The notes beneath the pieces were generated by a model. It ran no database searches. It was given only the letters and a program-made list of their open reading frames with translations, and was not told where the DNA came from. Below, piece by piece: positions 43,647 through 57,012 of a DNA stretch of 64,000 bases (within the stretch, counting starts at the first letter, position 1; every line of letters starts with the position of its first letter). The translations under genes and the position numbers were made by a program. The DNA is from Chamaelirium japonicum (lineage: Eukaryota > Streptophyta > Magnoliopsida > Liliales > Melanthiaceae). The stretch is from NCBI GenBank assembly GCA_947650365.1, contig OX393551.1:7826042-7890041 (forward strand), written 5' to 3'.

Positions 43647-45821
43647 TGTGGTCGCAGAAAAAGATTCGGGTCGTCTTTATTGCGGATCACACGAGATTAC
43701 AAATTTTCTTTGATCAGGAGATTGTGGGAGAGATCCTCTGGAGGGTCCCTTTGATCCGCGTCTCCACGTGGTGTTCGTGCGAGAGCTCTGAAGGGGTTGC
43801 CCAGGACAGAGGTCTTTACAGGGTGAGGGTTTTTGAGAGGCTAAGGAGTTTCCGCCGTTGATTTTGTCCCGTTCGTGCTTCGCGCTTTCTCGGCTAGAGA
43901 GGCTTTGGGCTTCGTTCCTCGGTCTTCGTGTCTTCCTCGATCCTTGCTTGACCTCGACGTCCTTGATCGTCGGTTCGCGGCGTCGATCGTGTTTTTGGCG
44001 TCAGCTTTGGCTTTAGCTTTCGGCTTTGGCGTAGCTTTGGCGTGGCTCTGGCTTTTGCTTTGCTTTGGCGCTTGCGCTTGAACGTAGACGGGTAGAGACT
44101 TGCGATGCTTTAGTTCTTCCGGACTTCGCGTCGTATCGGCTAGAACGTGCGGTGCTTTGCTCGTGACCGTCGTAGTTGCTTGGCTTTGGCACGTGCGTTG
44201 CTTTAGCGCGGGCTTTACCGGTGCGTTTGCTTTGGCTTCTTGCGTCGGCTTTGACTTTAGCTTCGACTCGATCTTCTTCTCGAACGACTGGCGTTACCTC
44301 TTCAAGGCTTCTTTACTCTTCCGGCTTCCTCGACGGTTGTGGCGTCGGTTTTGGCTTTTCGACGGGGGTAGCACCGATGCTTGTGCGACGGTTGTGGCGT
44401 CGACTTTCGTTGATGAAGACGGCGGGTGTAGCACCGATCTTCATGCGACGGTTGTAGCGTCGGCTTTTGTTGATGAAGACGGCGGGTGTGGCACCGGCTT
44501 TAGCACGACGGTTGTAGCGTCGGCTTTTGGTTGACGAAGGCGGCAGGGGTAGCACCGGCTTCAGGCCTTCTTCTCCCGGCTTTCTTCTTCGTGCGAGGAG
44601 TCGATGCCTTGATTGAAGACGACGAGTATTGTCGGCTTCGATCTTCTTCTCCGGCCTTTGCTTATGGCGTCTTCGGAGCTGATGAAGATCGTTGGAGCAA
44701 TCGGGCGATGACGGCTCCGGGTCTTCTTCTCCACGCTTTCTTCTTCGTGCGAGGAGTCGAAGCTTTGATCTCCGAGTGCAAGGTCTTCACGTTGATGAGG
44801 ACTTGAAGGGCCAAGGACTCCCGTAGGATATGCTTGCCGTGCCTCGTGAAGCCTTCGGTCTTCGAGCGTTGGAGCTTCTCTTGCGAAGCTCTTTCGTCTT
44901 CGGCTTTCGGACCCTTGATGCCTTCCCCGACCCCTTCTATTTATAGGCAAAGGGGGGCGGTTGGGGGAGATATTGCTGAAATCTTTTTGTTTCCTCCAAT
45001 ATCTCCCCTCATAACCATCGAGATATCGTTCCCTTATTTGGGGAAACAAACCCGATTTCCTCCTTTTTAGTTGGAGTGGTTATGGGCTAGATGTGACTCG
45101 ATCTTTTAAAGATCGAGTTGTTATTTTTGTTGCACTTTTGGATCGGATGGCGACACAACGTCATCTTGTCCGTTGGATCGAGGGATCGTCGCGGATCTAC
45201 GGTTGTGTAGACGTCCACGCCACCTCCCCCCGCATCAAGGCGGTTTTGACTTTTTTCTTTTCTTTTTCTTTTCTTTTCTTTTTCTTTTCTTTTTCTTTTT
45301 TTCTTTTTCTTTTTCTTTTCCTTTATGGCCGGCCCCACCTCTCCATGAGGAAGGGGGCACGGTTTTCAAGAAGGGGGGGCCGGTGGGCCCCCCTCTTTGT
45401 GTCCGAGTTGCGGGTCCGGTGGGACCCGTTTGCTTCGAGTTGGGCCGCGATGCGCGAATTGGGTTTGCACGCGGGCCGAGTTCGCATGCGGGCCATTCGT
45501 GTGCGGGCCCAATTTCGCATGAGGGCCGTTGTGTGTGGGCCGAGTGTGTATGCGGGCCGTTGTGTGCGGGCCGAGTGTGCATGCGGGCCGTTGTGTGCGG
45601 GCCGAGTGTGCATGCGGGCCGTTGTGTGCGGGCCGAGTGTGCATGCGGGCCGTTGTGTGCGGGCCCAAGTTGAATGAGCGAGTCGGGTTCGACCCGAAGG
45701 TCATCGAGTGCAAGCCCATTTTTCGTGTAAAAATCGGGTTTGACCCGAAGGCCGTCGGGTGCGGGCCTATTTTTTTGTGTAAAAATCGGGTTCGACCCGT
45801 GGGCTAATTTCGATGCCCACA
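43647..45821 (-). repeat. 5' LTR of the Tat element
   Basis: The LTR is 2175 bp. Minus-strand transcription should begin shortly after the TATA box at 44937-44946. It contains the same 60 bp and 31 bp arrays as the left LTR. Confidence 0.96.
44937..44946 (-). promoter_or_regulatory. TATA box in the 5' LTR of the Tat element
   Basis: On the minus strand CTATAAATAG is a canonical plant TATA box, about 1290 bp before the LTR end. It is followed by a G/A-rich stretch. The same box is in the left LTR at 29993-30002. Confidence 0.75.
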
Positions 45822-45826
45822 ATCAT

Positions 45827-46380
45827 ACACATTGGCGCCTCCACAGCCCCAGTTGTTGGTCACCGCCACCATCGTCGTCGTGCCTATTGCATCCGCCATG
45901 CTCTCCCTCTCCTCCTCCTCCTCCTCCTTTCCTCCCCCCTTCCCCCTTTCTCATTTCAATCGGTACCAGACAAAGGAGGAGGCAGATTAGGAGGATGTGG
46001 CGACGATTGTGGAATGAGTGGGGAGGAGAAGAAGAGGGAGACAATTCCATTTCTGGGATACACTATCAAAGTGGGAGTAATAGTCAAAATAAAAAACAAA
46101 CTGGTGTGTGGCAGTGTGCATGACATTTGGGACTAGTAAATGTTCGTGCCTGTTGGCACTCGGACGATCGCCTTCGTGGTGTGATTGAATAAGTATTTAT
46201 CATATTTATAGTAGGTTTTTAATAGGATTTATGAAAGAGTCGTATTCACACGCGGAGTATAATGTTCCGTTTGAATTATTTCTTTCATTAGATCTTGATC
46301 GACTATTAGATCTATTCCGTATCTTTTTGTCCTAGTCAGTTTGTAAACAACTGTAGTATGTTATACTAGTGAATGCCCGT
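45827..46380. other. Non-coding DNA between the Tat element and a repeat locus
   Basis: No gene was recognised. Text at 46131 (actagtaaatgttcgtgcct) and 46362 (actagtgaatgcccgtacct) is a diverged duplicate, probably successive ends of one repeat family. Confidence 0.5.
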
Positions 46381-47017
46381 ACCTGTTGGCACTGCAGTGG
46401 GCCGCCTTCGGTGGTAACACAGCCCTTGGGCATTGCCACCCCCCAACCCCCTCCCCCCGAACCCAAATCCTCTGTCCCCCAAGTCACAGTCGTCTGATGC
46501 ACTATACCCGACTGGTGCATTGCACTCAGCCCCAACTGGCAAACAAAGAAATTAATGGCTCTGATTGGCCCAAGGACATAGGCACCAACATGTACCTGAT
46601 CACTGCCATCCCTTTGCCTGCTGGTTGGGGTGAGTACGATGCACCGGCCGAGTATGGGTGCACTGCAACGGTACTGCAGAGTGCCGGTGCACTGCAGCGG
46701 CATTGCAACGAGCCTGTCGGCACTGCAGCGAGGCAAAGAAATGACTCTGATTGGCCCAGCAATATAGGCACCAACATGTACCTGGTCACTGCCGTCCCTT
46801 TGCCTGCTGGTTGGGGTGAGTGCGATGCACCATTCGGGTATGGGTGCACTGCAGCGGCACCGCAGAGTGTCCGTGCACTGCAGTGGCACTGCAGCAAGCC
46901 GCCTTCGGCGGCAACACAACCCCTGGGCATCACCACCCCCTCCCCCCGAACCTAGTCATCTGCCTCATTTCTCTGCCCCATCATTTGCCCCCCCAAGTCA
47001 CAACAGTTCGATGCAAT
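46381..47017. repeat. 186 bp tandem repeat and left arm of an inverted repeat
   Basis: Two units lie 186 bp apart (ggcaccaacatgtacctg at 46582 and 46768). A third, ending the series, is found beyond the Copia at 56790-56950. The stretch 46948-47015 (gaacctagtcatctgcctca, then cccaagtcacaacag) is the inverted copy of 56946-57012. The whole was one locus before the Copia inserted. Confidence 0.75.
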
Positions 47018-48957
47018 TGTTGGAATTAAATCCTATTATCAGAGTCGCAGCGGAAACAAAAGATAGATCCGAATATCTCATGGTGTATGTTTCATTACAA
47101 TTAATTCTATAAAATAATCTACATGCAAATTTATGATCTTAGCATATATGCTGACACCCTAGAGGCATTCTACGATCTACAAAAGATATGCATGCCTCTA
47201 GTTAGGTGTTCAGAACCATCATACCTTATGGATCTATGATCCAAAGAGAACAGAACGATGATGAACAACACGTGAATCGTTAGGGAAGCTGTCGGATATC
47301 ACATTATCCTTTGCGAAGGGAGGAATCTTCGAAGTCCTATCTCTGAGTGCAAGGGCTACGAGCCGATGGAGGAATATGTTGCGAAGACGATGACAAACCA
47401 CGAGATCTCCTCCTTCTCTTTCTCTCTTTTTCCTTCTCATTCGTTCCTCCTTCTTTCTTTTTCTTCCTTGACTGAAGCCTCAAAGAGGGAGAAAGGATAG
47501 GGGGGTCGGGTTTTAGGAGAGGGGAGGCACTTAATTAGGGCTGGCCCCCTTCTCTCTATTCCTCCTATAGGGGCCGCCCCCTAGTGCTCTACACAAGTTA
47601 GGGCCAGCCCCATAGAGATAGGGGGGGGGGGGGGGGGTTAGGGTTTCCCATAACTCTCGTGAAGTTTGGATGAAAACGCCCTCACGAAAGGGGAACACTG
47701 TAAGAGAGATAGAGTGAGGTGTGCTACTCGGACTCGAGTTCTGTCAGTGCCTATGAGCTCTTGAAATTATTCTGCTCATTTTAAGATCTATATTCAATAT
47801 GTTCTGAGCCATATTTTAGTATTTACCAAAATACCCCTATGGCCCTTAACACATGTGAATTAGGAGGTTCTTCAACTTCGGGCTTGCACTCCATCGCGCT
47901 ACTTCGCATCCAACGTGTCCAACCAGGTCGGGGAACAATTTCTATATACAACGATAAGGTGGAACCTTCAGGGGTCAAGATCTCTAGCTCAAATCAGATC
48001 CCTGATTAACTGTTCCGGGGACACACTGAAAGTTTCGTTAACCAGTCCTAATCCGATTAACCCGCGTAGCCACATAGAGTGCGATACGAGTTGAACTTTA
48101 GTGATCCTAAACTAATATTACTCCCTCGTAACCCTGTTCCCTATTATACTCTAATAATCCTTAGTCCCTCCCATTACTGGTGCCATGATTCGACTCAGGC
48201 AGTGGGGAGCACCGTCAGATCCCGATTGATCATCTGACTAGGATTTGATGACTTGTCATATATAACACCATATACCTTCCAGTGCTATGCCTAGCATTCA
48301 GAACGTCGTCAGTCATATTGACAACTACCAGGCCTGGGTTAATTGTATGGACATATTGACTCATCAAAACACACCCATCTAACACTGGATGTCGGATAAC
48401 CTGTAGGGATTGTATGGAACTCAAGCGCCAGCCAGGTAACCCAACGTACCGTGGTATTGGACTATGGTAGGTCCGCACATGTTGGTACATCAAAGCACCA
48501 CTTAACTAGTTGGCTCAGTGTGCATGGTCCCTCAGGGTTAAGGACATATTATCTATAGTAGTAAGACGGTTTATGCACTAGTGTCTGAATCACTGAACTG
48601 TGCACCATCTTGGTTCTTGTTCAACACGATCATTATGCTTGGTCAGGTGAATAGGAATCCCACGTTCCCGTGGTGGAGATTTCACCACATCCTCTACCTA
48701 CCAATAGCTTATTCTCAGTGAAGCGACCGACATCACCAAAGCTGTGAACTAGTTCTAGGTTTACGCAGAACCAATCCATTGGGTCTCCTAAGCATGGATC
48801 CACCATGCGCCTTAGTGGCATACTGTGTTCCCTAGGATCCTTTATTATATATGAATTAATATACACTAAAGTAGTATTTTAATTAAAGCAATAACTAAAG
48901 TTATTTTTATTAATGTTAATACAGAAAATCCACACTCAGGACACACGAGCTACAATA
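47018..48957 (-). repeat. 3' LTR of the degenerate Copia
   Basis: It runs tgttggaattaaatcc...gagctacaata on the plus strand and contains a run of 17 G at 47621-47637. The terminal CA of the family has mutated to TA. Confidence 0.88.
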
Positions 48958-48970
48958 ATTTTCCACTTGG

Positions 48971-51900
48971 CCTAGCAGGAAATAACAATCTTAACTCCCA
49001 TGACATCCATATGCTTTTCAAAAGCCTTGGTCTTAACACCTTTGTGAAAGGGTCCGCCATCTTATCTGCAGACTCTACCTGAGTCACTTCAACCTCCCCT
49101 CGCTTCTGCAAGTCTCGGATAATATAGTATTTTCGCTCAATATGCTTACTCTTCTGGTGATATCTTGGCTCCTTGGATTGTGCTACTGCTCCACTATTAT
49201 CACAGTAAAGGATGATAGGATCTTAAGCTCCCGGTACATATCCCAAGTTCGTGAGAAACTTCTTGAGCTACACCGCCTCCTTGGCCGCCTCGTACGCTGT
49301 AATGTACTCAACCTCTATCGTCGAATCCATGATACATCACTGCTTCACGCTCCTCCAATTGATAGCTCCTCCTTCTAATGAAAATACAAACCCCGACGTC
49401 GATCTTCTGGATTCCGGATCTGCTATAAAGTCAGAATCCGTGTATCCAATTGGTGTCAATTCATGTGAAGAGTAAACTAACTCATTATATTTCATCCTAC
49501 GGAGATACTTGAGTATATTTTTTATAGCAGTCTAGTGCCCTTGACTCGGATTTCACTGATACCTGCCCATCATGCCTAATGCATAGCATATATCTAGTCT
49601 CGTACACTGTATAACATACATTAGACTCCTTACAACCAAAGCATAATGTATCTTTTACATCTCTGCCCTCTCCTTATTAGTCTTAGGACCTTGATTCTTG
49701 AACAATTTTATTTCATGTCTGAATGGAACTAGTCCCTTCTTGGAGTTGTGCATACTGAATTTGACCAAGATAGTATCTATATAGGCTGACGATGACAACG
49801 AGAGAATCTTGTTTTGGTGATCTTGAGTTACTTTGATTCCCAGAACATAACTCACTTCACCCAGGTCTTTCATGTCTAATTGAGAGGACAACCACACCTT
49901 TACTGTAGACAATATTCTAATATCGTTTCCAATAAGTAGGATATTACCTACGTAAAACACTAGAAAAACTACTGCAGTCTTATCGCTCCTTTTATAAATA
50001 CATGGTTCATCCACACTCTGTTCAAATCCATAAGACTGGATAGACTAATCAAAACGTATGTTCCAACTTCTGGATGCCTGCTTTAGTCCATAAATGGACC
50101 TTTGCAACTTACATACCAGACTTTCATAATCTTTTGTGACAAAACCTGGAGGCTGAGACATATAGATATCTTCTTTCAAATCCCCGTTGAGGAATGCGGT
50201 CTTGACATCCATTTGCCAGATCTCCCAATCATAATGGGCTGCAATGGACAAGAGGATCTAGATAGACTTAAGCATAGTCACTGGCAAAAAGGTTTCATCA
50301 TAGTCGATCCCTTCTCGCTGGGTATAACCTTTAACGACTAATCTAGATTTGTAAATCTCAACGGTACCATCTGGACCGCTTTTTCTTTTATACACCCACT
50401 TACACCCAACATGTTTAATGTTGTGAGGCGGTGTTACAAGTGTCCAGACCGAGTTTTGAAATATCGATGTCAGTTCTACCTCCATGGATTTCTACCATGC
50501 TACATGGTCAGAGGATACCATCGTTTCGTCGTAGTTCAGAGGATCGTCCTCCTGAAACTCTGGATCCACCAAGAAGGTTTCTCCAATATATCTATCAGGA
50601 GCTCTTGTAGTACTCCCATAGCGGCGAGCCTGCGATGGTTCTATAGGAGTCGATTCTATAGTATCGTTAATCTCAGTGGTATCGGCTCTCACTACGTTTT
50701 CTGTCTGCATACTCCCATCAGTACCAAGTAATTCTTCAAGAACTACTTTACTGGTGGGCTTATGGTCTATTAAATAATCCTGCTCCAGTAATACAATGTT
50801 CATCGAGATGACAACCTTTCTATCCTTAGGATCATAAAATAAACCACCATTTTGTCCCATTTGGATACCCAATGAATAGACATACCTTAGTCTTTGACTC
50901 CATCTTGTCTCGCTTGTCCTTCTGCACATGTGCTGGATAACTCCAAATTCTAAAGTGTTATAGGCTTGGCTTTCGCTTTAACCATAGCTCCCAAGGAGTC
51001 AGGGGTACTGACTTTGATGGAATAAAGTTTAAGGTATATATTACCGTCTTTAGGGCATATCCCCAAAAACTAGATAGTAATGTTGCATAACTCATCATAG
51101 TCCGAATTATGTCTAACAAAGTTTGTTTTCTCCTTTCAGACACGTCGTTTTGTTATGGTGTCCTTGGTGCAGTCAACTGAGACATAATCTCATGCTCACG
51201 TAGATACCCAATAAATTCATTCGATAGGTATTTGCTTCCTCGACCTAATCAAAGAGACTCGATACTCTTATCTGTCTGCTTTTCTGTTTTAGCTCTGAAC
51301 TCCTTGAACTTATCAAAGGATTCAGACTTCCGTCGCATAAGGTATATGTATCCAAACCTCTAGTGATTATCCGTGAAGGTGATGAAATACTCAAAGCCTC
51401 CTACAACACAGACACTTATGGGCCCACATACATCAGTGTGTACTAACTCCAATACCTCCTGAGATTTGCTATCTTTGGCTCGGAAAGTTTTTTTTGGTCA
51501 TTTTGCCTTCCAGTCAATACTCACATATTGGTAGGCTTTCTGAAACATCTAGACTCAAAAGTCCTGCCTTAATCAACTTGTGAATCCTATCTGAGACTAT
51601 GTGTCCAAGTCTTAGATGCCAAAGGAGTGTTGGATTATCTGAGAGATCTTTTCTTTTAGATGAATTAATCATATATGCTTCACTTATGTTATCCTGTTTA
51701 TGAGTGGAGTTAATTACATAGAGACTATTATGTGTCTTTCCCTTACAAACAAAGGACTATTCAATTTAATTGACATACCAGAAGCATCAAATAAAACTGA
51801 AAAACCTTTATTATTCAATAAGGAAACATAAATTAAGTTTCGTCGCAAGGACGATACATAAAGTATGTCTCTAAGTAATAAACTTCTTCCATCAAAAAAC

Positions 51901-52928
51901 TACAAGATGACATCTTTAACTGCCACAGTCTCTGCCATGACCTTGGTTCCCATGCTCAGGATGATCTCCCCATCACCCAGTTTTTTTTGTCTTCTTGAAC
52001 CCCTGTAAATCATTGCAAGCATGGTTAGTGAGCCAGAATCCACAATCCATGAGACTAGAGAACAACTGAATACTACAAGGGATTCCACAATATAGATTTG
52101 AGATATACCTATCTCAGTCTTCTCAGGAGCTATGTGGCAATCACTCTTCCAGTGTCCCTTCTTGCCGCATCAGAAATATTTTCCTTTAGGTTTCGCCGGA
52201 CCATCCTGCTTAGGAACCTACAACTGCACCTGGGCCACCTTCATGGGCTTCTTAGACTTTTTTTTTCTTCTGAAACTTGCCTTTGGCTTTCAGAGGAAAC
52301 TTTCACTCTATATTCAGGGATTGGGCACCTGCCTTCATCCCGTCCTCTATTGCTTGGAGCGCCGCTAGGAACTTTGCGTTAGTTATCTCCAATCAGTTAA
52401 TGCTAAAGTTGGTAACGAAGCCCTCAAACATTCCTGACAGAGATGCAAAGAATATATCGGTCTGGATCTCTGCATCCAAGATGACATCGAAGGAATCAAG
52501 TTCATTCACATAGCCAAACAATTTCAGTATATGATCCTAAACTAAAGTCCTCTTTACCATCTTCATGGATACTAATTTCTTGATGGTTAGGTAACGAGTT
52601 ACCCGATTACGACCCTCGAATATTTCTTTTAAATAGAGCATCATGTCTGAAGCGAAGGTCATGTCTTTGACTTGCTTCTAAAGGACGGTCTGCAAGGATG
52701 TCACAATATAGCACTTGCGCATCTCATCAGCATCTAGTCAGTTTTTTCATTCCTTTAACTGGTCTCAGTAGCACTTGGTCCTGGTATGGCCGGTTGAGGG
52801 GTACTTAGGGCAATCGAGTTTTTGCCAACCCTTAGGATGAGTATTAAGTTATGCTTACAGTCCTCGTAGTTTGGTCCCGTAAGTTTGTTAGCATTAAGGA
52901 TGGAGGCAAGGGGGTCGAGCATGGTCAT
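48971..52928 (-). pseudogene. Copia gag-pol remnant with many stops
   Basis: Minus-strand fragments in order are: gag start (52928, MTMLDPLASILNANKLTG), protease (about 52050, SWIVDSGS, then DGEIILSMGT), integrase pieces (about 50950-51600), reverse transcriptase (50485-49655: [64 protein letters not shown]) and RNase H at the end (to about 48990). The catalytic YVDD text reads FYVGNILLIGND, so the active site is lost. Stops and frame changes throughout make it non-functional. Confidence 0.88.
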
Positions 52929-52943
52929 ATTTTCTGTAAACAA

Positions 52944-54831
52944 TAGTTCAAAACAAAAATTAGGGTCTACTACAATCTATTTTATGGAATTTAAAAATAG
53001 ATAATATTTACTCTAGCCGCTATGTCTTCACTACCTCCAGTGGAGATATCCAGGAATCAAAATTCCCTAGGCTCGAGCACTGAGACTATCGACCTTGAAT
53101 TGGAGACAACATCTCGGTGAGAGCATGTAACCGTTTCTGCCAACGGGGTATTTACGACCCAGTCTTCTTTTGGCCAGTTTTATGTGACTTGCTATCGCAG
53201 CAATGACGGCTTCACACAAGCTTCCGGATGCTTCCCATAAATCTAGGTAGTGTCGGTAGGGTAGTTCATAATCTCTCGCGATGCAGGAAGAAACCGTCAC
53301 CCACTACCACCAACATCCACCATGTCCCGAAGGAAACCACTAGGCGAACCAGTATGGAAGGAAACACAGCTCTCACCCGGTGGAAATATCGAACTGCGTA
53401 CCTCCCATCCAGACCCTTAGCCGGTTGATTATGGAGGCCAGGGGCTCCCCTTTGGAGGGAACCTCTTACACATCCTTTCTTTATGAGGCTTTATGAATGT
53501 CTAGAAAGGTTACGACCTCCTAGACCAGACCCTGGTCTACCGTGCTCTCACTAAGATTACAAACCTTCTCGCAAAGCATTAGTACTCTTGGAAAATATCA
53601 TAGTCCCTATCTTGAATACTCAGCTTTCGCCTTTTTGCAAGGATCACATTGCGTAGATTCCAAGGGTCCCGATACTTCACTAGTTTGCTCATAATCCTAA
53701 GATCTGGAGCCTAGCCTAAGGTCAACATGGAAATGACTCCCACTAGAATGATGTCTCGTTCATAATTTGATGCATGATGTCATAGTGAATCTCATCTTAT
53801 TATAGGTTTCGATGCTAGCCAAATAGGGATATCTGACAACCTCCGCTGGATCTCAACCTAATGGTGGCATAACCAAATCGTGATGAGTTCATACTACCAT
53901 CAAATGTCAACTAGAAATGGGTATCACTTAGTAGAATCCTAACATAACTTGGTCGCTAAGACCAATGTGGGAAAAGAGCATCCCACTAGGGTTATCATAC
54001 TTCCTATGGGGTCATTAGTTATCTCTAAACAAATCTAATACTGCGTCTATCTCGGTGCACAGTAGTCTGCTACCTAAACTACCATGACGGCAGTCACCAT
54101 CTTTTCTTTTAGTTAGCCACTGAATTCGCATGTGTTAGAAATATATAGAGACACTGATGAATCCATAAGCTAAGTACTAACCCTAGGCCTGATTTAGAGA
54201 CTAACTCACAAGCAAGATTGATAAATAAATTATCATCGGGGTTCTTTAAACACTAAGTAAAGAGTATAACAAAAAAAATATTCAAACTGAATCAAGTCTA
54301 GCGTCCGACCCCTGAACCTGAATAGCACAGCCAAGATATCATGTTCTTCCGTTCTGCATGATCTTCCGACGACGATTCCGATCATCGACAAAGTGTACGC
54401 TTTCACTGGGTTCTTGCACTTCATAGTACCGCTTACCCGAATAGTGGATGTAGCATCTTAGATCGCTTATCTCCTTCTTCTTATGACCGAAAAGCTAACA
54501 CGCTCCGAGCAAGTGCTCATTCATGTACAATATTGCTAGAAAGAAAAAGAAGCAATCCTAGAAACATGGCCAGGGAATCGAGGGTGGTCAACCTCCACCC
54601 CCGCCCATCTAGAGTCTTAAAAACCACATTAATCAATACAAAAAATAAACCTGGGGTTCGACCCCTGGGGGCATGCAATCACAGATTATTATTTAGCACG
54701 GCACCTATAAAGAGATGATACATAACACAATCCATATGCATGATCTACGTCGAACACCGATGAAAACATATGCCATCATATATTCATATGATGTTTTCAC
54801 GAATTTATGCATGAAACATACACTGAAGCGT
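52944..54831 (-). other. Untranslated leader of the degenerate Copia
   Basis: The leader lies between the 5' LTR and gag and has no coding content. It shares short blocks with the leader of the Copia at 60739-62487, including aggttcaggggtcggac (minus strand, about 54302-54318) and aaccccgatgataatttatc (about 54230). Confidence 0.7.
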
Positions 54832-54845
54832 GCTCTGATACTAAT

Positions 54846-56789
54846 TATTGGAATTAAATCCTATTATCAGAGTCACAGCGGAAGCAAAAGATAGATTCAA
54901 AGATCTCATGGCGTATGTTTCATTATAATTAATTCTACAAAACAATCTATATGTAAATCTATGATATTAGCATATGTGCGGACACCCTAGAGGCATACTA
55001 TAATTTACGGAAGACATACATGCATCTAGTTAGGTGTTTAGAACCATCATACCTTATGGATCTATGATCCAAAGAGAATTGAACGATGATGAACCGCACG
55101 TGAATCGCAAGGGAAGCTGTCAGATAGCACCTTGTCCTTTGCGAAGGGAGGAATCCTCAAAGTTCTATCTCTGAGTGCAAGAACTACAAGCCGGCGGAGC
55201 AATACGTTGTGCAGACGACAGCAAGCCGTGAGATCTTCTCAATCTCTTTCTCTTTTCTTCCTTCTCCTTCCTTCCTTCTTCTTCCTTCTTCTTGCTCTTT
55301 CTTCCTTGGCCAAAACCTCAAAGAGGGAGAGATGAGAGGGGGGGTCGGGTTTTAGGAGAGGGGAAGCACTTAGGGCCGGGCCCCCTTTTTTCTATTCCTT
55401 ATATAAGGTCGGCCCACTAGTACTCTACGCAAGCTAGGGCTGGCCCTATAGAGATAGAAATAAGGGGGGGTGGTTTTTAGGGTTTTCCCTTATCTCTCGT
55501 GAAGCCTGGACGAAAACTCCCTTATGAAAGGGGAACACTGTAAGAGATATAGAGTGAAGTGCGCTATTTGGAATTGAGTTTCGTCAGTGCCTATAAGCTT
55601 CTGAAATTATTCTACTCATTTTAAGATCCATATTCAATATGCTTTGAGCTATATTTTAGTATTTACCAAAATACCCCTATAGCCCTTAACACATATGAAT
55701 TAGGTTCTTAGGCTTCGGGCTTGTGCTCTATCACGCTACTTCATATCCAATGTGTCCAACCAGGTCGAAGAACAATTTCTATACGCAACGATAGGGTGGA
55801 ACCTTCAGAGTTCAGGATCTCTAGCTCTAACCGGATCCTTGATTAACTAGTAACACACCGAAAGTTTCATTAATCATCCCTAATCTGATTAACCCGCGTA
55901 GCCACCCAGAGTGCGACGTGAGTTGAACTCTAGTGATCCTAAACTAATGTTACTCCCTTATAACCCTGTTCTCTACTATACTTTGATAATCCTTAGTCTC
56001 TCCTATTACTGGTGCCATTATTCGACTCAGGCGGTGGAAAGCACCGTTAGATCCCGATTGATCATCTGATTAGGATTTGCTGACTTATCATCTATAACAC
56101 CACATATATTCCGGTGATTTTCCTAGCATCAAGAACTTCGTCAGTCATACTAACAACCACCAGGCCTAGGTTAATTATGTAGACAGATTGACTCATCAAA
56201 ATGCACCCATCCAACACTGGACGTCGGATAACCTGTAAGGATTATATGCAACTCAAGCGCCAGCCGAGTAACCCAACGTACCATGGTATTGGACTATGGT
56301 AGGTCTGTACACGTTGGTACATCAAAGCACCACTCAACTAGTTGGCTCAGTATACATGATCCCTTAGGGTTAAGGACAAATTATCTATAGTAGTAAGACG
56401 GTTTATGCACCAGTGTCTGAATCACTGAATTGTGCACCGTCTTGGTTCCTGTTCAACACGATCATTGTGCTTAGTCAGGTGAATGAAAATCACACGTTCC
56501 CGTGGTGGAGACTTCATCACATCCTTTATCTGCCAACAGCTTATTCTCGGTGAAGCGACTGACATCACCAAAGTTGTGAACTAGTTCTAGGTTTACGCAG
56601 AATCGGTCCATTGGGTCTCCCAAGCATGGATCCACCATGCGTATCAGTGGACTACTATGTTCCCTAGGGTCCTTTATTATATATGAATTAACATACACCA
56701 AAGTAGTATTCTAATTAAAGCAATAATCAAAGTCATTTTTATTAATATTAATATAAAAAATCCACGCTAAGGACACATGAGCTACAACA
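54846..56789 (-). repeat. 5' LTR of the degenerate Copia
   Basis: It is about 1944 bp and collinear with 47018-48957. On the minus strand it starts TGTTGTAGCTCATGTG. A TATA-like ttatataagg lies at 55399-55408. Confidence 0.88.
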
Positions 56790-57012
56790 GCACTGTACCC
56801 GACCGATGCATCGTTCTATGTCCCAACTGGCTAGCAAAGAAACAACTCTGATTAGCTCAGCGACAAAGGCACCAACATGTACCTGATCACTGTCGTCCTT
56901 TTGCCTGCTGGTTGGGGTAAGTGCGATCCACCGGTCGGGTATGGGTGCAATGAAGGGCTGTGACTTGAGGGCAGATGATGGGGCAGAGAAATGGGATAGA
57001 AGATTTAGGTTC
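56790..57012. repeat. Right arm of the split repeat locus
   Basis: The third 186 bp unit (accaacatgtacctgatcac) is followed by 56946-57012, which is the reverse complement of 46948-47015 over tttctctgccccatcat and the neighbouring text. Confidence 0.75.

Larger units (their letters stand above)
28703..45821 (-). mobile_element. Complete Tat-lineage Ty3/Gypsy retrotransposon, 17.1 kb
   Basis: Two 2175 bp LTRs bound the element and a perfect 5 bp duplication ATCAT flanks it (28698-28702, 45822-45826). Sense is the minus strand, so 43647-45821 is the 5' LTR. From 5' to 3' on that strand come the primer-binding site, a single gag-pol frame (43574-35730), a gene on the opposite strand, GC-rich and 87 bp tandem arrays, a purine tract and the 3' LTR. 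A second RNase H domain between the first RNase H and the integrase marks the Tat lineage, as do extra genes and variable tandem repeats between pol and the 3' LTR. Only two LTR differences were found (28929/43873 and 29418/44362) and pol has no stops, so the insertion is very recent and may be autonomous. Confidence 0.96.
47018..56789 (-). mobile_element. Degenerate Ty1/Copia retrotransposon, 9.8 kb
   Basis: LTRs of about 1940 bp (47018-48957 and 54846-56789) are clearly diverged from each other. The flanks are GCAAT (47013-47017) and GCACT (56790-56794), a target duplication with one change. Coding remnants lie on the minus strand, so the right LTR is the 5' one. Its primer-binding site reads TAGTATCAGAGC (54832-54843), one change from the initiator methionine tRNA consensus. 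A 1.9 kb leader separates the LTR from gag. It is related to the Copia at 58608, sharing gag, protease and leader motifs. Confidence 0.92.
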
